Shown: positions 36,955 to 49,298, counted from the first letter of the stretch. The stretch: DNA of 64,000 nt from Mixophyes australis (GCA_036250195.1 JAVHZZ010000002.1:274168960-274232959); one strand, 5' to 3'. Translations and numbers: made by a program. Notes: generated by a model from the letters alone, not told the origin.

Positions 36955-37180
36955 GTTAATTTAAAATAAAGGATAGTAGTGGATATAGGGTAAAAATTGG
37001 ATTGCAATATTGAGTCTGGGGGGATTTTTCAAAATTGAAACAGACGGGCGGTTGCCTACTCTGGATTAATTTCAAATATAAGTGCAGGATCGCAGGAGAT
37101 CCAAAATAGGTTGAACTTGATGGACTGGTGTCTTTTTTCAACCTTATCAACTATGTTACTATGTTACTATGTTACTAGGG
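36955..37180 (+). repeat. Short repeat segment with an (ATGTTACT)n tail
   Basis: An insert-like segment ends with a hairpin (GGTTGA...TTTTTTCAACC, 37110-37143) and then three copies of ATGTTACT, the tail form typical of CR1/L2-type LINE or SINE 3' ends. The LINE ORF1 Lys/Arg-rich reading seems to continue on both sides. Family not certain. Confidence 0.5.
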
Positions 37181-37756
37181 GAGGGAGAGGTTGTAAGAAC
37201 AAACGAGGGGGATCTAAGGGCCCGATTCATCAAGATACGGAAACGCATACGCATCTGCTAATCGACTCTGCGCATGCGCGAAACGACACTTGAGATGCGC
37301 AAAATGCCACATACGCTACGCAATCACGGCAGATACATCTCTCAAAGTCAACTCAATCTCAAAGTCCAACGCAAATATATTTGAGATGGCTGCAGACCAC
37401 TTCAGAAGAAAGGGGTGGGAATGGGAGGAGAGTAGGCACGGACTGGGCGGAGATGAGACATCATTTGAGTAAAGTAGGCGTTATGCTTTTTCACTTGAGA
37501 ACAGTAGGCGTTCCAGTTAAGTGAAACTGACGTCACTCCTGTCTCAAATCCTTGACAAGAGTTAAGGAAGGCCAGGGTCATGTTTAAATCCAAAACACCT
37601 AGCGCAAACAACTATTAAAAACCTTTAGAAGCATACTCTGCGTATAAAAACCACAACCAAATATGCAAAACAAGCACACATATCAATACTTATTTTTTGT
37701 TTATGGTTTTTTTTGGAAAAAAAAAATATTTGTATATATATATATATATATATATA

Positions 37757-38354
37757 TTAATATATAAAAGCCTAGCGGCGTGTGTTAGTGTGTGTGTGTG
37801 TGTGTGTGGAAAAAACTACCGGGTGACAGAGTGCTCAAGCTGCAGCGCCACCTGCTGGGCGGAATTATATACTACACTGACCTACTAAATTCTTAGCATT
37901 ATTTAATATATAAAAGCCTAGCGGCGTGTGTTAGTGTGTGTTAGTGTGTGTGTGTGTGTGTATGTGTGTGTGTGTGTGTGTGGAAAAAACTATTTTCTCA
38001 GAAAGGGCTCATCCAATTGACCTGAAATTTGGTATACTGACATTATTTGACAAAAAAATTAGAATAGTGAAGTCAGTTAAATTCCATCATCCCCCCTTCC
38101 CCCCGTGGGAGGGGTAGTAAAGGCTAAATTTACAAGTTGAGGGCTCAAACTCATTTTCGTGAGGTAATTTTACCTCATGAACACACATGCTGTGTTAGTG
38201 TGTTTGCGTGTGTGTGTGTGTGTGTGTGTGGAAAAAACTACCGGGTGACAGAGTGCTCAAGCTGCAGCGCCACCTGCTGGGCGGAGTTATATACTACACT
38301 GACCTACTAAATTCTTAGCATTATCTAATATATAAAAGCCTAGTGACGTGTGTT

Positions 38355-38390
<36 letters not shown>

Positions 38391-38987
38391 GAAAAAACTA
38401 TTTTCTCAGAAAGGGCTCATCCAATTGACCTGAAATTTGGTATACTGACATTATTTGACAAAAAAATTAGAATAGTGAAGTCAGTTAACTTCCATCATCC
38501 CCCCCTTTCCCCCGTGGGAGGGGTAGTAAAGGCTAAATTTACCAGTTGAGGGCTCAAACTCTTGACCGTGTGGGTATTTATTTATCAGAGCCTGTGTTTG
38601 GTCATGGACAATTGTATGTCGCATTTTCACAAGTACGGAGAAGCAGTGATGTGAAAGTACAGGTTATGAATACTGCCCTTCAAGGAAGACTGATTGAGCA
38701 CAGCGATAAGGTGTTTAGCAGAAACGTTGTGTATCGAGAGGTTTTAGAACAGTAAGACAATGGAGATTAAGGATGTGGCGATGAAGATGAAGGATGAGGT
38801 GATGGAGAAGAATGATGAGGTGGTGACATGTGGACAAAACCACGTTAAAAAAGGGCGCTTACGTCGGGAAGTAACGCTCTTCCCCTGAGGAGGCCTGGCC
38901 TAGCCCCAAATGCATGACAAGAACCTTTTTAACACCTTAAGTAGCTTGATTTGACTAGAATGCATGAGTATCATGTACGGGTTGACT

Positions 38988-38989
<2 letters not shown>
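37757..38989 (+). mobile_element. Stacked Helitron ends with a complete short Helitron (38324-38989)
   Basis: Three copies of the Helitron-type 5' end TAATATATAAAAGCCTAG followed by GTGTTAGTGTG(TG)n occur at about 37757, 37903 and 38324. The last begins TC, is preceded by A, and runs through a helicase C-terminus to a terminal hairpin CATGA-GTA-TCATG, 10 nt and CTTG at 38989 (a CTRR variant), followed by T. Two internal blocks each occur twice: one with ACCGGGTGACAGAGTGCTC (37817, 38239) and one with TCTCAGAAAGGGCTCATCC (37994, 38403). Confidence 0.8.
38546..38755 (+). pseudogene. Helitron Rep/Helicase C-terminal fragment
   Basis: VGIYLSEPVFGHGQLYVAFS followed by QVRRSSDVKV is the last conserved block of the Pif1-like helicase domain of Helitron transposases, and VFSRNVVYREVL is the usual C-terminus. 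The rest of the helicase and all of the rolling-circle Rep domain are absent, so it cannot act alone. Confidence 0.87.

Positions 38990-39029
<40 letters not shown>
38984..39029. repeat. (TA)n microsatellite
   Basis: An uninterrupted alternating TA run directly after the Helitron end, consistent with Helitron insertion into AT-rich target. Confidence 0.95.
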
Positions 39030-39031
<2 letters not shown>

Positions 39032-39317
39032 TCCATTGTTCCATTACTGTGATTGTGTTTAAAAAAATCCTCTTTGCTTTACACACACCTTTCTACTAAA
39101 TGCCACTGCCAGGTCTAACATGTATAATGATATTTAGGGCCTTAGGGTTAAAATTGGAACTGCCTGAATGTCGGAACGCTGGATTTAATTAGCTTCTCAA
39201 TATGGTGCATGCTGGCTCTTCAGTAAAGAGGCTTGGCTTTTATAGGCCTATACACTGCAGTTTGGTAAGCTTGGCAGATATATTTTCTACTATCACTCCC
39301 TATCCATTCCGGGTGCC

Positions 39318-39712
39318 AAAATGGAGTGCACACTCCATTCCCCATTCATTTCAGTTGCCGGAATGGAGTGCACACTCCATTCCCCATTCATTACAGTTGC
39401 CAAAATGGAGTGCACACTCCATTCCCCATTCATTACAGTTGCCGGAATGGAGTGCACACTCCATTCCCCATTCATTACAGTTGCCGGAATGGAGTGCACA
39501 CTCCATTCCCCATTCATTACAGTTGCCGGAATGGAGTGCACACTCCATTCCCCATTCATTACAGTTGCCAAAATGGAGTGCACACTCCATTCCCCATTCA
39601 TTACAGTTGCCGGAATGGAGTGCACACTCCATTCCCCATTCATTACAGTTGCCGGAATGGAGTGCACATTCCATTCCCCATTCATTACAGTTGCCAAAAT
39701 GGAGTGCAGCGT
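39318..39712. repeat. 42-bp palindromic minisatellite, about 9 units
   Basis: Unit: an 11-bp inverted pair GGAATGGAGTG / CACTCCATTCC separated by CA, then CCCATTCATTACAGTTGCC. Units are nearly identical; two variants alternate (CCGGAATGG and CCAAAATGG). Because 42 is a multiple of 3, several frames on both strands stay open and give repetitive pseudo-proteins; none is a gene. Confidence 0.97.
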
Positions 39713-40029
39713 GCATGATAAAAAAAATAAATATTTTTATTGAAGCACTAACATTCAACGTTGGCATAAATATTGATGTTAATTCTCTTTACAATTACCA
39801 CAACCACCATTCGGATTACTGTCAATGTGAAATGGATAATGTGACACTTGTTGATGGTGCTTTTACATGCAAAACTACTATGAATCGTAAGAAAAATTAT
39901 TAAATTTTTGCTAATTACACACATGATATATATGCCTTTAACCAGAGTGTATTATGGCCCCAGGAACACTTTTAACATCAACACAAATATGGCAAGCATA
40001 TTAATCATCCCTCAGAGACAAGAGCATTG

Positions 40030-40085
40030 GTGAGGACTTGAACTCACGCATGCAGGTTTGCAAGGTAGAAAATACCATGTCAAGG
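40030..40085 (-). repeat. tRNA-like module (SINE head)
   Basis: On the minus strand a Pol III B-box-like GAGTTCAAGTCC follows, at tRNA spacing, a diverged A-box-like CTTGACATGGT. It resembles the tRNA-derived head of vertebrate SINEs. Confidence 0.45.
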
Positions 40086-40488
40086 AAAGGTAATAGAACT
40101 AAAAGCTGACCACCTACTTCAATCAGAAGTTGTTTTTCATAAAACTTTGTTAAAAAGGCCAATACTTAGAAATATTAAACAATATTAAACACATACAATT
40201 TCGGTACATGCAGAGTGAAAATGTCTGCATATTTAAATGTAGCCATGTATATTAATATTAACCCAAAGTATAATAATATTGCTAGCACATCCAATTATTT
40301 CTTTTTCTCTAAGGTTATTTTATACACTTAGGTTTTTTCACTTGTGCCAGTAGAGATTTCCTATATCTTTGCAATCAAGTAATTTGGACCAACTGCTTTT
40401 CACTGTTGTAGCTGACCATACTGTTCAACATGCCATATTACACAACAAAACATACTAAAGCACTCTTAGATAAATGACAGAGTGTAAT

Positions 40489-40931
40489 CAGGGCTCTCTT
40501 AAGACCATCTTGGGCCCCCGCGAACGAACAGCAGTGCACCGGGGCCCCTATATATACAAAAAAAAAAAAAAAAGATTATATATATGGGCCCGTAGGAGGA
40601 AGGCAAAAAAAAAAAACCTGGAAAAAGAAAAGAAGAAAATACTTACCGTGCTGTCAGCTGGCGATCCGGCTCCCTCCATGGTCTCCTCCTCCGTCGCGCT
40701 CCGCAATGGATGTTGGGCGGGCTTGATGATGTCACGCCCCTACGTGCACTGCGAGAGCGACGCAGGAGGAGACCAGCGAGGGAGCTGGATCACCAGCTGA
40801 CAGCACGGTAAGTATTTTCTTCTTTTCTTTTTCCAGGTTTTTTTTTTTTTTTGGCTTCCTCCGACAGGGCCCCCTGGGCTGCAGAGCCCCCAGGCACCTG
40901 CCCATTGTGCCCTATGGGAAAGACGGCCCTG
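40489..40931. mobile_element. hAT MITE with internal fold-back, 443 bp
   Basis: Perfect 8-bp duplication AGTGTAAT at 40481-40488 and 40932-40939. Ends CAGGGCTCTCTTAAG and GACGGCCCTG. Inside, about 110-bp inverted arms (40606-40720 and 40740-40855) run from a poly-A/poly-T tract through CCGTGCTGTCAGCTGG and its inverse. Non-coding. Confidence 0.94.
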
Positions 40932-40984
40932 AGTGTAATACATAAGCTGAAACATGGAAATAAACAAAGTTAAGCCACGTACAG

Positions 40985-41058
40985 GTATCATTCGGGGTTA
41001 AAACACTTTACCTTTTCATTCGCAGGTCGTTTCTTTAGCCACTAAGGTATACTTCAGA
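40985..41058 (-). repeat. tRNA-like module (SINE head)
   Basis: Minus strand: A-box-like TACCTTAGTGGCTAA and B-box-like GTTTTAACCCC at near-tRNA spacing. Confidence 0.5.
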
Positions 41059-41689
41059 TGGAAACACCCACACCCAACTGCACATGAACTATTTGCACAC
41101 AAAACTGTCCTTCAACAGAATTAATTGAACACTTGAACAAACCTTCTTAGTAACAGACAGAAAGGATCATGTTTGGTGATTTCAAAATCAAAAAAGCAAT
41201 GTATAGTCTAATGAAAATCAGATATTTTTACTATAAGAACTAAACACAAGCTTGTTTTAATCAGTATAAAATAAAAGAGAGTTACTCATAACTAGAGATG
41301 GTCACTGACGCCCGTGTTTTTGGTTTTGGATTCGGTTTTGGATCTGGATTACCGTCGTGTTTTGGTTTTGGTTTTGCAAAACTGCCATTGCGTGTTTTGG
41401 TTTTGGGTTTGGTTTTGTTTGGTTTTGTTTTGCTCTTTTGTTGGAAAATCAATGTTTTTGGGCCTAAAATAACCCAATTTAGTGCTCCAACTGTTTCATA
41501 GATAAGTAATCTAATTGTAGAGGTAATAAATCATCCAAAAAACAGTTTAATTCCTGGTAGGTAGGCCTTCATTTATTCTACACACAAAACAGATTGTCTT
41601 CCTCTCCATCTATGCATATTGGCAATGCAGCCATCGTCTTTGGATGTATATTACACCCTACACTTATAGTTAAATATGATAATAAATGG

Positions 41690-42005
41690 AAAAAGGCAGT
41701 TTGCTTTCTGTCTCTATAGGCCCCCCTCCACTTGTTTAAAAAAACAAAAAATTCAGCCGTTATAGACTGTACAATATTAATTGAAATGGACAAAGCCAGT
41801 TTGGTTTCTGGCTCTCTAGGCCCCCCTCCACTTGTCGAAAATACAAAAAAATTCAGCCGTTATAGACTGTACAATATTAATTGAAATGGACAAAGCCAGT
41901 TTGGTTTCTGGCTCTCTAGGCCCCCTTCCACTTGTCGAAAATACTAAAAATTCAGCCGTTATAGACTGTACAATATTAAGAGAAATGAACAAAGCCAGTT
42001 TGGGG
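41690..42005 (-). repeat. 100-bp tandem repeat in the 3' UTR of hAT D
   Basis: Landmarks CAGTTTGGTTTCTGGCTC occur at about 41797 and 41897 with variants at 41696 and 41996. Units also share ATTCAGCCGTTATAGACTG. Confidence 0.92.
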
Positions 42006-42129
42006 TCACTCTGTCTATGACACCCTACCCTTAAGGATAAATTGCCCAAACAGCAGCCTTTCAAGACGGTACATGATATGGAAATGCCACAAGTCGATTT
42101 CCTCTTTGGGGGTAGATTGCACCCTACAC

Positions 42130-45100
42130 TTACATAGAAAGTTTTAAAAAGATGTTATCGTCATCATCTTCAGCTTCATCCTCACCCTCATCAGTGTGTA
42201 CGTCATCATCACAGACTATCAATTCATCGCCGCTAGAATCCGCCATTAGAGAACAGTCAGTGCTTGGATGTCTTGGATGGTGAAGGCCTTCCGCGTGGAA
42301 GATGTAGTTCATTTTTATAAACATAATTTTCTCCATATTTTTGGGAAGTAACCTTCTACGGCGATCACTGACTAAGTTCCCTGCTGTGCTGAACACTCGT
42401 TCAGAGTACACACTGGAGGGTGGGCAGCTTAAGTTTTGCAAAGCAAGTTTGTACATGGGTTTCCAAATGGCCTGCTTTTCTTCCCAGTAAGGAAAGGGAC
42501 TATCTGATATTTCCATATCAACTACCTCTTGAAAGTAATCCTCCACCATCCTTTGCTTGTTTATACTCGTATTGGATGGAGTTATGGGCAAAGTGACACA
42601 TTTTTTTGAAAAATCCTTCAAACCAGCCCAGGGGGTAAATGTATCAATATGCGGATTCTTCAACACCCGCGTGTTCAGCCTCTTCCGCTATTAAATTTCA
42701 AGCGGCGCTGCATTGTAAAGGGTTAACTTCCCTTTACAATGCAGCGCCGCTTGAAATTTAATCGCGGAAGAGGCTGAACACGCGAGTGTTGAAGAACCCG
42801 CATATTGATACATTTACCCCAAGATGTTAAATTGTTCTGGTTTGCCCCCTGCGTCTTCCCTGCTTCTTTTTGGGAAATTTAATTTTTTACGAGCAGCAGC
42901 AGCTTGAGAAAGTGAAGAAAGACACGTCGTCAAGCCGAGGCCCAGTTCAGCGGCCAACTTGCTGAGCAATAGCTCCTTGCAAAAGTTCACATCTCGCTCA
43001 TTTACAAGTAAAGACTCAATGTAGGTTTTAAACCTTGGATCAAGCACAGTGGCCAAAACGTACTGATCCGAGTTCAAGATCTTAATAACTCGAGGATCAT
43101 TGCGCAGCGAATTAAGTACTTGATCGACAAGGCCAACATACTTTGCTGAATTGCTTGCTTTCAGCTCCTCCTTCATTTTCTCAAGCTTCTTTTCCAATAG
43201 TCTAATTAAAGGAATGAGTTGGCTCAAACTAGCAAAGTCTGCACTCACCCGTCACAACTTCAAATGGTTTCAGCACCTTGCACAGCACTGAAAGAATTCC
43301 CCACTGTACAAGAGTGAAATATATCCCCCCTCCTTTCCCAATGTCATGACTTGTGCAATATGCTTGGATGGCTTTGCGCTGTTCCTCCATCCTCTGAAGC
43401 ATGTACTGGGTGGAATTCCACCTAGTTCCCACCTCTTGCTTAAGTTGGTGGCAGGGCAAGTTAAACTGCTCTTGGAGCTGCTGTAAACTCCTACATGCTG
43501 TGGCTGAATGCCTGAAATTGCATGAAATTTTACGGGCCACCGAAAGCATCTCCTGCACCTCACGGTTATTTCGTAGGAAGCTCTGCACCACCAAGTTGAT
43601 GGTGTGAGCAAAACAGGGAATGTGTTGGAAATCACCCAGCTGTAATGCTCGCACTATATTGTTGGCGTTATCAGAAATTACATACCCTGGGGAGAATCCA
43701 AGTGGTATAAGCCATGCATCAATCACATCTCTCAGTTTTAGTAACAAATTGTCTGCTGTATGCCTGTTAGTGAAACCGGTGATACAAAGAGTGGCCTGCC
43801 TATGACAAATGTTACGTAGTGGTGTATATGCTGCTGCTGTTCCTGCTGGTGAAGGTGAATGACCAACCCAGTGGGCTGTCACAGTCATATAGTCTTTGGT
43901 TTGGCCACTTCCACTTCTCCACATATCTGTGGTTAAGTTGACAGTGGGCAGAATGGCATTTTTCAGCGCAATCTCTACATTTTTACACACTTTTTGGTAT
44001 AGTTGTGGAATTGCTTTATGGGAGAAATGGTAACGCGGACACAAAACCTCAATTAACTGTGAAACACCAGCTGCGTTTATTGTGGAGATTGGACGCAGAT
44101 CTAATACTAACATTGCAGCCATGGCATCTGTGATTCGCTTGGCGACTGGGTGACTGCTGTCATATTTGCTTCCCCTCGCAAATGATTGTTTCACAGTTAA
44201 TTGCTGAAATGTAGGACTGCTCATTTTCTTGACCTGCCTCTGGGATGACGATTCACCCCCAGCAACAGCAGCAGCAGTGGGACTAACGCTTTCTTCAGAG
44301 GAATCAATAATAGTGCAGGAGTCATCCAGCCTTAAGTGGGATGCCGGGCTAACTCCGAGCGCTACTGAGGATATTGATGAGGATGGTGTGGTAGGTGTAT
44401 TTTGTAGCCGTCGGGATGTCGGTGAGTGGAGGGGCTTAGCTGATGATGGAGTGCTTGTAATTTTTTGGGAAGAACTTTCAGTTTTTCCCAACACTTTGCA
44501 ATGAACTCTCGTTAAATGGCGTAACATAGACGAGGTGGTTAAGGCCCCTCCCTCGACTGACTGTGGCTTGACATACACTACAAATGGCTATAAAATTGTT
44601 GCCTGGATTTGGGTAGAAATAATTCCACACATAAGAAGTGGATTTTTTTGTTTTATGCCCAGGCATGACAATGGCCTTTTTCTTGTTACGTGCCAGAACT
44701 GCTGCCACTGGTGCAGGACTTACACAAACAACCTCATTCTCATCAACATCCTCATTAACGCCCTCGTCACCTACACAAATCTCCCCTCATCCTCTTCTAA
44801 TTCCAAAGTGGCATCCTTAATTTGTATATCACCGGCTACACTCGGGCTATTCAGGCACACATCAGCAGAATGCTCACGATTAGGCATCCCACTGTTAGAT
44901 GGACTCTCCACAGGGATTGGTGTCATTTGTGAATCAGAGCAAACATTATCCTCTAATGCCTTACTGTTATCTTGCAGCTCGGCTTTGACGCGTAACAGTA
45001 GTTGTGCACCAGTTGTTGTCTTGGTAAGTTTTTGGCATCTGCCACTAATAGGCAAAGGTGAAGGCCTCATTCTCTCTTTGTCACTGCGTGTGTAGAATGG

Positions 45101-45413
45101 CATGTTGGCAATTTTTTTTTTTATCGGCACTTAACTTTTGAGTAACACTTCTTTTTCGCTTCAACACAGTAATTTTTTTTGGGCTTTTTGTTTTTTGGAC
45201 TGATTTCGAAACACTGTGTAGTTTGACATCGCCTTGCCCAGATGACGTACTGGGAACACTAACATCAGGACTGGTGACAAAACCTGGTTGCTCATTCATA
45301 TGTGGACTGCTTTGAATCCATTCTGAGCGCAAAGCACTTGTAGTGGTAAAAATTATTTGGTAAGATACTGCTGACAAATAGGACTTTTGACAGCCAGAAA
45401 TATTTATGCACAA
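42130..45413 (-). pseudogene. hAT D transposase with BED finger, about four frameshifts plus a MITE
   Basis: In order on the minus strand: Ser/Lys-rich N-terminus (45413-45081); NMPFYTRSDKERMRPSP and AQLLLRVKAEL (45130-44771); BED finger with SYVWNYFYPNP and CSVC (44708-44478) and, one frame over, MLRHLTRVH (44578 on); the core (to 43229) with RGSKYDSSHPVAKRITDAM, LTTDMWRSGSG (first catalytic Asp), YVISDNANNI (second) and CFAHTINLVV; then 43248-42814 with LATVLDPRFK; then 42666-42130 with YSERVFSTAGNLVSDRRRR, the dimerisation region. Frames change between most parts and the last two are split by the MITE, so no functional protein is made. Family: hAT of the Ac/ZBED type. Confidence 0.92.
42632..42820. 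mobile_element. Palindromic MITE, 189 bp, in hAT D transposase
   Basis: A near-perfect inverted repeat over its whole length: GGGGTAAATGTATCAATATG at the left and its inverse at the right, with the centre at GGGTTAACTTCCC. Flanked by CAG / AAG, a weak 3-bp duplication suggesting PIF/Harbinger. It interrupts the transposase before the dimerisation region. Confidence 0.9.
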
Positions 45414-45655
45414 TTATGGGGGATACCCCAAAAGCACTGGGGAGTGCTAAAAATTATTTGGTAGATACTGCTGACAGATATGACTTTTGACAGCCAGAAA
45501 TATTTATGCACAATTAGGGGGGACACCCCAAAAGCACTGGGGAGTGCTAAAAATTAGTTGGTAGATACTGCTGACAGATAGTAATTTTGACAGCCAGAAA
45601 TATTTATGCACAATTATGGGGGACACCCCAAAAGCACTGAGGAGTGCCAAAAAAT
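45340..45655 (-). repeat. 100-bp tandem repeat in the 5' UTR of hAT D
   Basis: CACAATTATGGGGG landmarks lie at about 45410, 45510 and 45610; units share CCCCAAAAGCACTGGGGAG and ACTTTTGACAGCCAGAAATA. Homologous to the array at 13193-13510 in hAT B. Confidence 0.95.
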
Positions 45656-46074
45656 AAAATAAACCTCTATCCTCCTCTCTTGTCTAGCGATTTTTGTTAC
45701 AGCAATTGGAATAAGAATATTGTATTCTCTGTCCCTGCTCTATCCAGCCTGTGACTACACCCTGCTCTCTCCCACTGTCAAATGGCGATGGATTGCTGTG
45801 GAGGCGTGTATTTATAATCTTGAAGTATCGCGAGAACCGAGCCACGAGATCCGACGACGTCACAATGATGTTCGGCCTCGATACTCAGCTCGGTACACGG
45901 ATACCCAAAGTTCGGGTGGGTTCAGTTCTCGGGGAACTGGACCCGCCCATCACTACTCATAACCACCATTGCATAGACCCAGCATCAGATCTCGTCAGCT
46001 GATACCTGGCCTATACACCTGCATATACTTAGCTCATTACAATCACCTATAAAATACACCCTCATGCACACTAA

Positions 46075-46249
46075 GGGCTAGATTTACTAAGCTGCGGGTT
46101 TGAAAAAGTGGGGATGTTGCCTATAGCAACCAATCAGATTCTAGCTTTCATTTTGTAGAAAGCACTAAATAAATGAAAGCTAGAATCTGATTGGTTGCTA
46201 TAGGCAACATCCCCATTTTTTCAAACCTGCAGCTTAGTAAATCTAGCCC
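46075..46249. mobile_element. Harbinger MITE, 175 bp, palindromic
   Basis: Perfect TAA duplication at 46072-46074 and 46250-46252. TIR GGGCTAGATTTACTAAGC; arms continue through GCAACCAATCAGATTCTAGC and its inverse. Shares its terminus with element F. Confidence 0.95.
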
Positions 46250-46252
46250 TAA

Positions 46253-49080
46253 AAGTTTGTCAGAAATCAATAGATAGTACTGTGTTTTGCTGCTGGTGGT
46301 TTCCTTAATTGCATTTTATTTGTATTGAGTGTTATTTAAAGTTACTGTGTTATAGGCACTTTAAATGTTTTCAAGATGTTTGATGTTACACAATAGCAGT
46401 GCATTTTTTATTGCAGATTTAATGAGCATTTTAATGTGTCTTATTTGACTATTGAATTGTAACATTTTTTTAGGGGTGTGGTGTTGTGAAGCATTTCAAT
46501 CTTATACCTATTATTTAAACTCTTATGTGGTATAGCAAAATTTCCATGGTGCATGTTTATTCAACAGATCACCATCCCTCACGAAAATGTGGAGCCTGGA
46601 CACCTAACCTTCACCATTGATTTGCAAGGTAAAAAAACAATCAAATATGGTTTGTCACACTTGGGGTACTATCTGTCAGTCCACACAAACTATTGTATTG
46701 GGATTTATGTTAATGGATTTTTCTTTTTAAGAAACAAATACAAATGTTGGGACCAGATACTTGGGAGGGAATCAAAAGTGTACCTTTGATTTCTGCAAAG
46801 TAGAAATGCTGCTGGAAGGCTGTGTCTGGAGTTATGGAGCTTATGTGCCTTTTGGAGTTCAGCAGTTCGTGTCTCACTACACGTTGAAGTATTTCTCCAA
46901 TGCTCCTAGGCTGCTTATGTTTCTTGACTTTGCCCTGATTGTCTACTCTTGATGCAAGTAACTTTGGCACACAGACCACTGTCTTATTTGCTATGTATTG
47001 TGCTGAAACTATAGATTCATGTTTGTTTACAATAAATGTGACCATGCATTAGTGTCATCAAGCAGTACCAATCAAGTATCTGCTGACTACTATACTGCTG
47101 TTCTTTGTATTGTCATACCCAATAATCCATACATAGTCCTTTGGGGCATGTTTAGGGACAGGTCTACTTGTCCAATATATTGAGGGCATGTTTGGTTTTT
47201 GGCCCCTTAGCCACATACTGGTCCTCCCCTGAATTCACATTATATGTAATGTTTTTTTCCTTTAATATTACAGATATTTGTGTATTTAGTATAGTCTCTA
47301 TGGTTGTGGTGCATTTTAAAATGTGATATTGTGCACATTCAACATGGTCTGTGCACATATAGAGATTTGCAAAACACCTCTGTCAAAGTGTTTCTTAAAT
47401 GTTGATGGCATTGAATGGCACACTTCCTAGGCTTGATTGAAGCCAACAGGGCCAAAAACACTTGCAACTCAAATGCAGCTTTGTTTTGAATCGTGGCCAC
47501 AGACAAATGCTGCACACAAAGTCCACATATTCAAGACCAAGGTCTTTGAGTCAGATGCAAGTTAGGCATCTGTTGGAGTTGGTCACAACATATTTTTAAA
47601 TGTCCCTTTTGGACAGCACTGTTAGGTGGCCTCATACGCTATTTGTCATATGTTACACTTTCACTATATTGTGTATTGGTGCAGTCATGCAATGTTCCTT
47701 TGCAGCAGCACATATAAACATTTTTAAGCCTAGTAAAATGTGTGTGAAATCTAAGGATTTTAGTTTGCACACACCTGTCATATTGTATATTTTGTGGCCT
47801 TCAAATTCAGAGGTATAAGTATTATGGATGTGAACTCAAATGTTCATATTGGATTGGGGTGTAAGAATTAGTTAAATAATTTGCACTAGCATTCACATTG
47901 CTAATTGGGTTTGCAAAAATCTAACCTTAGCCTTAAAAGACAATCATGTTGGGAATATTTGCAAGTTGTGTGTGTGTGTCTGTGTAATTTCTATGGTGGA
48001 AGTATTTTGTGTAGAGTAAATCCAATGCCTGCTTTAACACGTGTCTACATGTAAGGTAGCTCAAATACTTTCAAAGTGTGGTACATAATAGGAGTCTGAG
48101 GCCACAATTACATTCTCCTCACCCAGCAGAGTGACCATACTCCAGATTGGCAAGCAGTAAGTACAGAACACTGGCACACAATATGTAGTGAGATTCCAAA
48201 CCCCACCCCAAACATAGTGGTTGACACAAAGGTGCGTTTGGATATAAATCTAATCAATAAGCAGAGTTTGGTGTGGCTACCTAGCTAATAGGCTAGGAAT
48301 ATGCCATGTCTGCATGGCCATCCTGTGACCAACTGCCACTGTGGTTTTTGTTAAATGGAAGCAATACCAAGAGGCCTAATGGTAACTGTGCACAACCATG
48401 ACACAACTTGTTGTAGAGTCAAAAATTTCATGCACCAAATTAAAGACAGATATTTAAATCAAAATGACAGTTAGGCAAAGCCCTCCCCAAACATTTATAC
48501 TGTTCTACTTTGAAAAGCCATTACCCTACTACAAATGTATACTCCATTTCAAATGTCTTCTGATGACAGCATCAAAACCAAGCTAACACCAGGCCAAAAC
48601 TGACACTATATGGTGTACGATTTACTTACTATCCCCATGTCCCCCCTAGAGTGTCTGGACTAGCCTAGCACACACTAACACTAGTAATTAATTATGTTGG
48701 TACTCATTCCCATAGCATCTCTGCGCTCAGTTCCACACTGGGGTTGGATTTGATGCTTGCAATTGGTCAGATACACTGTATGGTATTTATTTTTGTTAGT
48801 ATGAGACTTCCTACTGGTCACTTATGCCTACTGGGTAATTGTATGTGTATTCTCAATAAAACACATCAATAACATGCATTTCCAGATAGGCCCATTTGGT
48901 ATTAACAATGTTTACACATGTTGGGCAAATGTCTGGCCCAAAAAGCTGTCATGTCCACAGTATGCCAGAGCCTGCTCAGTGAAATTTCAAATTTGCAGGA
49001 GAGAATAAAAAGGGACAAGTGGATTAAATAACTGATTTAAGTGAGAAGCCAGGTGTACATTAATATTTTCTCACTCTAAT
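46253..49080. other. Element E interior, no gene recognised
   Basis: AT-rich, non-coding. Short open frames (such as 46553-46789) have no motif. If E ever carried a nuclease gene this is a likely place, but nothing is legible. Confidence 0.45.
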
Positions 49081-49298
49081 GCATAGAGTACTCGTCTTAT
49101 CGGCGACGGGCGCCATGTTCTTGGTGGGAGAGGCAACCATTACACACACAGGTGTCTAAAAGATCCGGGTGTGACGTTAGCGCGCCCATACGTGCCGAGA
49201 GAACCAATCACAGCGCAGAATACTGTAGAGGCGATTTTTGTTTGAAAAAATGAGCCACCATTTTTTCACGACGTGAGCTCCGTGTTCTCACCGAGGGC

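Larger units (their letters stand above)
41293..45955 (-). mobile_element. hAT element D, full length, decayed
   Basis: Perfect 8-bp duplication CTCATAAC at 41285-41292 and 45956-45963. Ends TAGAGATGGTCAC (plus-strand left) and, inverted, TAGTGATGGGCGG. Read on the minus strand: a promoter end with ACGTCGTCGGATCTCG, three 100-bp repeats (45340-45655), a transposase in several frames, and about three 100-bp repeats in the 3' UTR (41690-42000). Cut by a palindromic MITE at 42632-42820. This is the best reference copy in the window for hAT A and B. Confidence 0.95.

Noticed and set aside
37697..38549. Short frames with Val/Cys or Ser runs
   Set aside because: Translations of (TA)n and (TG)n microsatellites in the Helitron ends.
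39202..39903. A 233-codon frame and four other long frames over the same interval
   Set aside because: The 42-bp unit is a multiple of three and lacks stops, so frames on both strands stay open; no non-repeat domain exists.
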